Shown here one piece after another: positions 53,730-62,638 of a stretch of DNA of 64,000 bases; the first letter of the stretch is position 1; each line of letters begins with the position of its first letter. The stretch is from Gymnothorax reevesii (Eukaryota > Chordata > Actinopteri > Anguilliformes > Muraenidae): assembly GCA_029721435.1 (NCBI GenBank), contig CM056574.1, positions 310,001 through 374,000 on the forward strand. Direction: 5' to 3'. The position numbers were made by a program, and so were the translations under genes. Under the pieces are notes generated by a model, which was not told where the DNA came from, searched no databases, and saw nothing but the letters and a program-made list of their open reading frames with translations.

Positions 53730-54084
53730 AATAGCCAATGGCTCCCAAATGGGCACATTCTGCACAGATGACTAAACCAAACCATGACGTGTGTCTGTGT
53801 GTCTGTGTGGGGCTCAGTGCTCTTGCCTCCTGACAGTAAAATGCTGAACCTTTCTGAGAGAGCTTCTCTCTAGTTTTGCCTCTGTAATGTTCATATCAGA
53901 GGAGCCTCTGAGTTTATAAAAGCTGTGTACCTGAAGTACAGGTGGTTTCCATGCTGTCATTTTCCGTACCAAAAATGTGGTCTGTTAATCAAGGCTATAG
54001 CATTTAGCTGCTGAATGCTGGTCAGCTGTTGCCCGCTGTAAGCCTCTGTTTCCTGCTTGACACTATGCAGCTGTTCTGAAATGT

Positions 54085-54090
54085 AATAAA
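54085..54090 (+). terminator. uchl1: uchl1 polyadenylation signal
   Basis: AATAAA, 356 bp after the uchl1 stop codon, with TGTGGTTGGCTGTGTT (GT-rich) about 25-45 bp downstream. Gives a 3' UTR of about 380 nt. No competing AATAAA was seen between stop and this point. Confidence 0.75.
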
Positions 54091-54110
54091 TGCATTTCCC
54101 TTCAGTGACT

Positions 54111-54727
54111 CTGTGGTTGGCTGTGTTACTGAGTCTTCATGTCCATCATGGTTTCACTGACCTGAGTATAGTCTCTCCCTTTGTAAAAGCATATCCATCG
54201 TCCTCTTGTGATTTTCATACTCTAAAGGGTTACTATCCCCATACTGCATCATTGTTTCTCCCACGATGATAACAGTTGGGAGATACTATGGTTTAGTTAT
54301 GGGGCCGCCACCCCTGCTGCTGCTCACGCAGAGATTTTCGGTTCCGGGCTCTGTAAGCAACAATTGCAGGAATTTTTTCTAATTTTGCACAGGCGAAGAT
54401 ATTTATTTAACAATGCTCAAGACTGATTTTCGGCAATTTTGGACATCCAATATGGCTGCCGGTGGCCATTTTGTCCGAAATTTGGGGATTGGGGAGATGC
54501 ACGACTCAGTCCCTCTGGCGACAGAGTTATCTAGTTAATTCTAGTTTTGTCTCCTCTGTGGCAGTGACGGAATTTACCGTTAGAGTTTTAGAAATGATAA
54601 ATGCCTACCTAATCCAATTGGTATTTGTTTGATTCAAATATCTCCAAGTCTTGTTTTGAGAATATACACTGTATGAACATATACTTTTTTTTTTTTTTTC
54701 CCAGTACGCAAACGCAACTTAACAGTG
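54111..54727. other. Intergenic spacer after uchl1
   Basis: No gene. CCAATATGGCTGCCGGTGGC at about 54448 resembles the CAATATGGC core of the satellite at 50276-50835, and the surrounding GCAATTTTGGACAT ... GGACATTTTGTCCG-like context suggests another dispersed repeat. A T run precedes the Tc1 insertion. Confidence 0.4.
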
Positions 54728-54729
54728 TA

Positions 54730-56221
54730 CAGGTGCTGGTCAACGAATTAGAATAATTTGAAATCGTGCAATCGTAAAATTTTTAAATGCATTTTTTTGC
54801 GCAGAAAGCAAATCAGGTGTTCACCGCGCCTGTCCTACTTGTTAGAGTAATCACAGAACTCGCTACCTGTAAAAAATTTACTCAGCTGAGCTTTCCAAAA
54901 GGCCCATTTAGGCCATTTAACTGTGACACTGTTGTTTCATTGAATTACAAAAATTCATTAGTCATTTCATTGAATTAGAATAAGTGCTTGATTTTTTTTT
55001 TTAGTTTTCTGTGAAGTGTTCACTGTGCAGTATAAAGTCAGGGTTGAGTAGAATTTCTAAGTTGTAAAATCAATCATGGGTAAGCAGCGCGACCTCTCAA
55101 CCGGAATAGTGGCTCAAATTCAACCCTTCGCCAACAAGGCTTGACCCAAACTAAAATTGCTGAGCAGCTCGGCATCAGCCAGTCTTCCGTCAGCAAAGCT
55201 TGGAGCAAGCGCACCAACTGTTCCGGCGTCCGAAAAACTTCTGCTTGCGACAACAAGCAGCTGAGAAAGATCGCAGTCAGCAACTGGTTCAAGTCCACTT
55301 CCGAGCTCAGCGACTTTGGAACGAGCAGACTGGCACTAACGTCTCGAGATCAACCACTTACCGTCGTCTGCGCGAACTCGGCTTCAAATCTCGCGTTACG
55401 GCAGTAAAACCGATGCTGAACAAGAAACAAATGGAGAAACGGCTGAAGTGGGCCAAAGAACACGGCGAATGGACTGCTGAAGACTGACAGAAAGTGGTCT
55501 TCAGTGACGAATTACGCTTTTGCATCTCCTCCGGTGACCAAGGTCCTCGAGTCTGGCGTTGTGGTGGCGAAACCTACAACCACGAGGCCGTGAAAAGATC
55601 AGTCAAGTTTCCCCAGAGTGTTATGGTCTGGGGATGCATGTCCGCTCGGGGTGTAGGGAAACTCTGCTTCCTCAAGAAGACTGTCAATGCTGCTGTATAC
55701 CAACATGTTCTGGAAACGTTTTGGCATGGCCAGCCAACTAGCCTGACCTCAATGTCATTGAAAACCTTTGGGCCATCGTCAAGCGGAAAATTCGCGACAA
55801 AAGGCCGACTACGCTGGACCAACTGAAGCAGAACATCGCCACAGCCTGGGAAGCAGCGAGTGCAGAAACTTGCGACAAATCGATGCCGCGGAGACTTCAG
55901 GCAGTCATACAAGCCAAGGGGGCAGCCACAAAATACTGAGAAAGTGGTGATTCTAATTACAATAGGAATTATTCTAATTCAGTGAAACGGTTTCTCCATT
56001 ATTCTAATTCAATAAAACAACAGTGTCACGGTTAAATGGCCTAAATGGGCCTTTTGGAAAGCTCAGCTGAGCAAATTTTTTACAAGTAGCGAGTTCTGTG
56101 ATTACTCTAACAAGTAGGACAGGCGCGGCGAACACCTGATTTGCTTTCTGCACAAAAAATGCATTTAAAAATTTTACAATTGCACGATTTCAAATTATTC
56201 TAATTCGTTGACCAGCACCTG
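54730..56221 (+). mobile_element. Tc1-type element with about 215-bp inverted repeats
   Basis: 1492 bp flanked by TA (54728-54729 and 56222-56223). The arms start CAGGTGCTGGTCAACGAATT and stay complementary over about 215 bp, to around 54945 and 56010, with few mismatches. GAATTAGAATAA recurs within the arms, the IR/DR layout of Sleeping-Beauty-type elements. It lies between uchl1 and limch1. Confidence 0.9.
55075..55940 (+). pseudogene. Tc1-type transposase, frameshifted
   Basis: ATG at 55075 gives MGKQRDLSTGIVAQIQPFAN before a TGA. The neighbouring frame carries the helix-turn-helix (MTQTKIAEQLGISQSSVSKA), and 55200-55487 carries TYRRLRELGFKSRVTAVKPM and RLKWAKEHGEWTAED. After another stop, 55494-55826 has MVFSDELRFCISSGDQG (second D) and SVMVWGCMSARGVGKLCF. 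The final NVIENLWAIVKRKIRD segment (E) is in a third frame near 55756-55800. A deletion near 55735 removes the usual D-x-A-P box. Inactive. Confidence 0.85.
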
Positions 56222-56439
56222 TACTTTAATCCCTGGGTGCCCTTTGCTGGAATGAAATCCGTCTGGTTTATTCTCAATTGCCTTCCCTCATGGTAAAGCA
56301 GGATTTCTGCTCCCACATTTAACTATAGGCTAGTTAATATGTGCTAAGTGACATTGAATAAATCAGGACATTTTATTTATGATATATTTTGAAGAGTAAA
56401 TGGTAGCCTAGCGCTGGACTTCCTTAAGGTGTACAGCAA

Positions 56440-56842
56440 AGTCACGCGCTAAACCCTGAAATAGCCGGAAGTGGGAGCGAACAGATCACACCGCTGCCCC
56501 CCGTGCGCGGCTGTACCCCTGCTGTCACACGCAGGAATGTGACGGCGACTGGCTGGAGGAGGGAGCTGCTCGCTCTGCATTGGCTGATGGGTGAATCTGG
56601 TTCTGTGGTTATATTTAGCGATTGGTTCACGGCAGTTTTCTGACCGAAAGTCTTCCTCTATCCTCGCAGTCGCGCGCTGACAGAACCTAAACCAGCGCAA
56701 GTTACGGTCAAGCAACCGCGAGCGCGTGTGCGATACGACCAGAAAATTCAGAAGAAATTTTCCGGAGGTTCGCATCGCTGCTCCTCCGCGACGCAGGATT
56801 TAACGCGCCTGAGCGACAGCGCGTCCTGTCAGCGCCCCGCTA
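56440..56842 (+). promoter_or_regulatory. limch1: CpG-rich promoter region and 5' UTR of limch1
   Basis: GC content and CpG density rise sharply compared with the flanks (CGCGCTAAAC, CCCCGTGCGCGG, GTCGCGCGCTGAC, GAGCGCGTGTGCG, TTAACGCGCCTGAGCGACAG). No TATA box at a fitting distance. This looks like a CpG-island promoter leading into the limch1 start codon at 56843. Confidence 0.6.
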
Positions 56843-56932
56843 ATGGCCAGTCCCGCTGCTGATACTGAGCGACATCAGCAGTCCGAATCCGCCCCCGAAC
56901 CTGCTTTTCAAGAGGCTCAGAAATGGATCGAG
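56843..56932 (+). CDS. limch1: limch1 exon 1 (LIM and calponin homology domains 1), first coding exon only
   Basis: Actomyosin-associated protein. The ATG opens 30 codons ending at a canonical donor (GAG|GTGAGT). The end of the exon, APEPAFQEAQKWIE, matches the conserved start of vertebrate LIMCH1 (EPAF-EAQKWIE), which continues with the calponin homology domain in the next exon, outside this window. The preceding residues (MASPAADTERHQQSES) are the variable N-terminus. Position directly downstream of uchl1 on the same strand agrees with mammalian gene order. The identification rests on about 14 conserved residues plus synteny; the close relative lmo7 is the main alternative. Confidence 0.78.
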
Positions 56933-57450
56933 GTGAGTTCAAGTATATTTTTCTCGATTGTTTAATCACAACGCGACGTTTCAATTGTTGTCCATGAAGC
57001 AAAATGTGTTAATGATCAGAGATGGTCTGTACAATTAACCTTCGCAGAAATGGCAGATCACCTCATGTCGGATTTAGCATTGAGACAGTTGTCTCTGTCG
57101 CCGGCTATTCAGGGAGGCGCTGGTTATAAATATTGTACGATCACCTGTTGGGACACAGTTGTCATTGGCTGCGGGTATTGGGTTACAGTCGCGTTTGGCC
57201 GAAAATAATAGGGGTATCATACTTGGATCACGCTGCAAGGACCGGAGAATCTAGGTTTTGTCGTGTGAAGGGTTTAGTTCTAGTGGCATAAACTGGCAGC
57301 GAGACAGTTAACAGTTTTGATAAATTAATTTTTATTCTTAGAGGGGGTGCATCGAGGTTTGACATTGGATCTTTAACGACCCCGTCATTCAAAATAAAAT
57401 GAATTTTTTAAAGCTTGTCGCTCTCTAGAATTCATGTACCATTTCAGAGG

Positions 57451-57510
57451 TGTGTGTGTGTGTGTGAGTGAGTGAGAGTGTGTCACACACACTCACTCTC
57501 TCTCTCACTC
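57451..57510. repeat. Self-complementary GT/GA microsatellite
   Basis: A run of GT, then GAGT repeats, then a mirror-complement CACACA, CACTCACTCTCTCTCTCACTC. The two halves can pair, so it forms a simple-sequence hairpin. Confidence 0.8.
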
Positions 57511-57888
57511 AATTTTTTTGCGTCACGGGTGCTGGAAATGGCTTTTCCTGCATTTGATCGAAACTATTCTCCCATCATTGCTGGCTGCGTTCAACTTAAC
57601 GCTCCCTCTCCCATTGCAAAATGCGAAGATTGTTATTAAAGTCACTGGGCTTGTCCAGCTGAGCTACGTGCTGGAAGGCACAACTCTCCGTGTAAACAGT
57701 GGTGACTGAGGTCCACGCCGCCGACTGGCGAACATGGTTATTCTTTGATTGGACAGAACTGATGATCGCGGACACAGCGCGGTTTGGCGAGGAGCTCTCA
57801 ACTGCTCATGAGCAGGCCTGACCGCGCTGGCCATTGACCGACATATGCCGAGTCGTCATATCGATTGAGTGAGAGCAATGGCTTAATC

Positions 57889-58095
57889 CAGGGGTGTCCA
57901 AACTTGTCCATAAAGGGCCGGCGTGGGTGCTGGTTTTTGTTCTAGCCAGCAGTGCTACAGCACTTGAATCCACTAATTAACTAATCAGGCGGTTCAATCA
58001 GGACCCTGGTGGGTAGAATCAAGCGTGTTAGTGCTGGGCTCTAACAAAAACCAGCACCCACACCGGCCCTTTCTGGATTAGATTGGACACCCCTG
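57889..58095. mobile_element. hAT-type MITE with perfect 8-bp target duplication
   Basis: 207 bp. Ends CAGGGGTGTCCAA and TTGGACACCCCTG are inverted, with further pairing inside (AAAGGGCCGG ... CCGGCCCTTT; GGGTGCTGGTTTTTGTT ... AACAAAAACCAGCACCC). GCTTAATC stands at 57881-57888 and again at 58096-58103. This is a textbook non-autonomous hAT insertion. Confidence 0.92.
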
Positions 58096-58471
58096 GCTTA
58101 ATCGGACCAGAGAGCGTAGCTGGCATTGGTGGTGGGTTGCTCGTTTAATCTTGATACATAATAAATGTTTTTTTTTTTTTTAACACTTCGGGCTATAAAG
58201 TTTAGCTTCCATAGTTCTTTTCTAAGCTATTACTAATAACTGTATAACTACAGGTTATTATAACTGGTGTGAAGAAGCATGTTAAGATGCATGGTATATA
58301 GATTCATTTAATATTTTATTTATTTTTGAAGCTTTATGGATACGACAATGAATTTAAACATAACATAAAGTACACAATTAAAACCGAGGAAACAAAAATC
58401 GACACAATGTAAAATAAGTTCAGGTTCAATACAGAAAGTTGTATCCAAGGGGTAACCACAAAGGATAAAAC

Positions 58472-58793
58472 CATTTAAAACGAGGCACTGAGAACTTTGA
58501 AAATACACCGGTAGTTTATTTAAAAAAAGACTATTTATGCTAACAGTACCTCCATGTAGTTTCCAGTCGCCTCAATCTTGAAAGTCACGATAAAGTAGAT
58601 TGACGAGCACAAACTAATAGGAAGGATAGGGGAACAGATTGCAATCTATTCGTTTGTGCTCGTCAATCTACTTTATCGTGACTTTCGAGATTGAGGCGAC
58701 TGGAAACTACATGGAGGTACTGTTAGCATAAATAGTCTTTTTTTAATAAACTACTGGTGCATTTTCAAATTTCTCAGTGCCTCGTTTTAAATG
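58472..58793. mobile_element. Palindromic MITE with about 140-bp arms
   Basis: 58472-58614 and 58652-58793 are near-perfect complements (outer CATTTAAAACGAGGCACTGA, inner TTGACGAGCACAAAC), with a 37-nt loop. Only scattered mismatches and a couple of single-base indels were seen. No coding sequence. No certain target duplication. Confidence 0.8.
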
Positions 58794-59165
58794 TCAGGGC
58801 CCCCGGAATTCTAACGATGAAGTGTGGAGCTACTTTAAGCCTTGTTAATGATGAAAAAAATAGCGATTTCTTTGCATGGCAACGCGATGCCCGATTCACA
58901 ACTATAGTAAGCCTGTTGGGAGCTTCAGCTAAAAATCCATTTATTTCAAAAAGTTGCAAGCGTACGGAGGTAGGGTATTCGACAAAAGTTAGTACTCATT
59001 TAATCATGTTTCAATATACCCCATGTCAATTTCACACCGGAATTCTCCTTTAAGAAGGTATTCAGGTCTAAATCAAATATTTTTTTTTTTATACAAACAA
59101 TTGTGAAAAAATGACAAATCAGCCATTTCTCTTAATGAAAGAGGAAGTAAATTTAGCTTATTTAA

Positions 59166-60344
59166 AGGAGCAATATGTAAGTTTGTGGACAAAACTGGTA
59201 GTGCAGTCACATTCAAAATGGTGCAGAGCGCAGTATCCCCTCCTCCTCTCCCCCAGAGAGGTTTGATCCAGCAAGAACGTCTACTACACGGAGCTACCAT
59301 GGCTATGTTTAAATATCACCTGTGATTTTCTCTCACAGGGTTGTGTTCACTTCAGGTCAGTTCAGAAAAGCTGGAGACTAATGACTAACTAACTTCAGCA
59401 ATGGTCAGATTGGTCAACTTGCTCGTCACTCTTCTGTGTGGATAGCCCACTGAAGTCCATACTGTAATATGCATAAAGAATGAATGAGGATTCATTTGAC
59501 CGATGTACTGTCTCAATTATATTTCATATTGCCATAATGGCTGTGCTAATGTTGGAACGGTTTGCACAGCATCTCGGAATATAGTCAGAGAAACAGACTA
59601 ATAATGCATTGCTAATGTTGGCAATGAAGAGCCATGGTTATTATTTCTCAATCTATTTGTTACCTAGTCAATTCGATGACCCACCTGCGTACACACTAGC
59701 ATACCATGAAGGAACATAACTTTATTCGACTGTAGAGAATATTTGAAAAGTCCAGGCCTATATTAAATAGAATTAAGTTCGCCAAACTGAGCTGAATCTT
59801 ACCTACCCTTGAGAAAATTAGCAACTTCGGCGTCGGTCTTCAAATTCTTCTATGCTTTCAGTCGTCTCCATCTTTCAAAGGCATGTCCTATACTGATCCT
59901 TGTTTTGTTTCTAACTTTGTCAGGACGTATTTCGGAATCATAACGAGGCCTTTTTAGGTTTAGTAACGTCAGACATTTGCTCACCGAAACGCTGGTAGCT
60001 GCAGCTCAGTGGTAACTGACAACCTGGATGCTGAAACGCTACTGACTTGGTGATTGGGAGATGGGTGTAGGGTGATTGGGAGATGGGTGTAGGGTGATTG
60101 GGAGACAGGTGGAGGGTGATTGGGAGATACTGTAGGTGGGGGGCGGTGCAACAGGACAAAACACAAAATGACAACATCAACATTAGTTGTGGGCTGTAAC
60201 TTCGCTTTTGTAATGAGAATATTCTGGCTGGATTACTGTTGTCAGTGATATAAGTATTTGAAATTAACATCATTCCTTAATGTCTGGTGATATATCGGGG
60301 CCATTTCATGAATGACGAACATACATTTCTTACATATTGCTCCT
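59166..60344. mobile_element. TTAA-flanked non-autonomous DNA transposon
   Basis: TTAA at 59162-59165 and 60345-60348 flank ends AGGAGCAATATGTAAG and CTTACATATTGCTCCT, exact complements. 1179 bp, no readable transposase. TTAA targeting fits piggyBac or Kolobok types. It includes a 22-bp tandem repeat at 60050-60135. Confidence 0.85.
60050..60135. repeat. 22-bp tandem repeat, four units
   Basis: GTGATTGGGAGATGGGTGTAGG repeated four times with small changes (GACAGGTGGAGG; last unit partial). Internal to the TTAA-flanked element. Confidence 0.85.
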
Positions 60345-60349
60345 TTAAC

Positions 60350-61330
60350 CTTTCAACATCCTTGGCTCAGGTCAAACTTATGGTGCGTGACACGTCTCTG
60401 AAGTTTTTCCAGTGACTCCAGATCTCTTTTAGTATGTGTGTCCCACATTGTCGAGCAATATTCTAATTTGACCCGTACCAATGCTTTATAAAGGGTAGCA
60501 CACACATCCAGGGTTGCCCTTCCACCGCAAACTCTTATCGCTTCCCTGCTTGATTAGCGTTATTAATGATTGTCATGGGGCAAGCGTATTGATACAAAGG
60601 TGAATCGAAAATTACACCAAAATCCCTCGCACTGTCTACCTTACGGAGGACCCTTCCATGCATATTCTAATGAAAACAAGAAGGGCTATGCTTCCCATTA
60701 ACTTGAATAAATTCACACTTGTTAAAACTCATGCGCCATGTTTCAATAACAGAGGGTAAGTCATTTTTAAACAATGCAAATAATAAGGGACCAAGAATAG
60801 ATCCTTGCGGTACGCCGGATGTGACATCACAAACAGACAACTCCATCCCCTTCACAATAACCCTTTGTTTCTTATTAGTAAGATAGGAGGTGAGTCACTC
60901 TCCCATCCCAAAAGATTGGAGCTTGTAAAGAAGTAGGTCACGGGACACTGTGTCAAAGGCTTTACTAAAATCCAAATAAACCATGTCCACTTGACCACCC
61001 GAGTCCCAGACTTGGCTCAGACGATGCAGAGTTTAAGTCAACTATGTGGCTGTCGAGCGTTTGTTCATAAAACCATCCTGGCACGAGGAGATCAAAGGAC
61101 GTGGAACAGAAAAGATTTTATTATAAACACAGCGCTCCATGACCTTTGACACAATTGATAATAAAGACACTGGCTGATTAGTTAGTGACACTCTGCTTAT
61201 CTCCCTTCTTAAATACAGGGACCACATTAGCTAATTTCCAATCAACTGGTAACTTACCTAATTGCAAGGAGATATTAAATGGGAGCAACAATGATAAACT
61301 AAGCTCTTCAGAACCAATCCAGATTACACT
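60350..61330 (-). pseudogene. Jockey-superfamily (CR1/Rex1-like) LINE RT remnant
   Basis: Minus strand. 61250-61042 reads PVDWKLANVVPVFKKGD-like sequence, then LTNQPVSLLSIVSKVMERCV and ISSCQDGFMNKRST. 60855-60667 reads VTSGVPQGSILGPLLFALFK (motif B) and then jumps to RMSFNKCEFIQVNG, so the YxDD box is deleted. Further on, pieces such as VLRKVDSARDFGVIF and IKHWYG remain in broken frames to about 60360. Clade is uncertain; motif style excludes L2. Confidence 0.7.
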
Positions 61331-61969
61331 TCATTAAAAAGAATTTGGCCGCAGCCCCACTTTATGAGGTGATTTGTCCTCTGTTGAGGATGCAGCACTG
61401 CTGTTTTATGTTGCTCCAGAATGCCATGTGCTGGTGTGCATGTGTAACTCCTGTGATTGCCGAGCCCTTTAATGTTAATTTCACATTCTGTTCTCTGTGC
61501 TGCGACCTCTCTATCTGCACATCACATGGGGCGTTTCGAGATTCTCCTGAAACTATCATCCACCCTTACATTGAATATTCATCAATCTGAACTTGTATTC
61601 CTCTATTTCCGTCAGTTCTTTCACTGATCCAGTGGCTCTCAAACTCCGTCCGAGTGCCCCGCTGTGCATGCTGGCTTTTGTTCGAACCACAATTTCAACC
61701 GTAGTATTTAGTACAGGTCTTTGATTTTGTCCTAATTGGGTGCCTTTCATGTTTAGGCATTTACTGTCTTAAGCCACATTTTAACAGAACTGTCGACGTG
61801 AGCCACCAAGAACAAAAGACCATTTGACATTGAAAGACACAGTTTCTGGTAACACCATTTTTAACCCGGTCAAAATGGACTTTAAGAACATCAGTAACCA
61901 CCAAAGTGCGTTGCTGGACACAGTCGTTTAGAGTTCTTTCAAAATTACTTGCTTGAAATTAATAACAGA

Positions 61970-62475
61970 TGTTATGGCCCCAATTTGTTATTACATTTAC
62001 AACACAAACAGCAACATCAAGGGATGACAGAAACTGTTTTAAAAACTTAAACACATTTAATCAACAGACAAAGACAATAACAACTAACTAACCTAATCTA
62101 CTGACTACAACTAAAGACCAAGATTGAATAATAAAAAAAACAGAAATATTTACAGTCCCTTTTTGTGGGGTGGCTTGGTGATGTCCTGGATAATGAAAAT
62201 GCTCAAACTCAGGCAAAGAAATCCACAAAAGAAACGTCACAGGTCTTGAACAGAATGGCAGGTCTGGTCATCTTCTTGCAATTTCTCCTACCTTTACTGT
62301 CTCAATTCTTTTCCTTATATACTCTTTTGCAGACCCCACCCACATTTAGACCTCTTTTTTTAAACTTTCTGAGACTTGCCCCAGACATGTTCAGGACATG
62401 TCTAAACATGACTCCAGTCTGAGCTTAACAAAAAAAGGTAAATACTGCCATCTAGTGGCCTATATTCACATTACA
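61970..62475 (-). repeat. 3' LTR of the second Gmr1-like copy
   Basis: On the minus strand starts TGTAATGTGAATATAGG at 62475 and ends CCATAACA at 61970. About 506 bp versus 478 bp in the first copy, the difference lying in small indels of the T-rich and terminal part. A sequence resembling the polypurine tract (GGAATGGAGG) adjoins at 62476-62485. Confidence 0.85.
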
Positions 62476-62590
62476 CCTCCATTCCAAAAGGGAAAAATTT
62501 TGACTCATAAAGGCAAAATTTTTCTTTTCAATACAAAATGGTTAAGTGAACACTTGTCTATATATACATATCATACAATATTCAAACACA

Positions 62591-62592
<2 letters not shown>

Positions 62593-62633
<41 letters not shown>
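62593..62633. repeat. TA microsatellite
   Basis: About 20 TA units between the pol stop and the LTR of the second copy. The first copy has only about five units at the same place (20830-20841), so this tract expanded after the copies separated. Confidence 0.9.

Positions 62634-62638
<5 letters not shown>

Noticed and set aside
61331..61969. Short ORFs at 61345-61750 as exons of limch1
   Set aside because: No calponin homology sequence and no fitting splice context.
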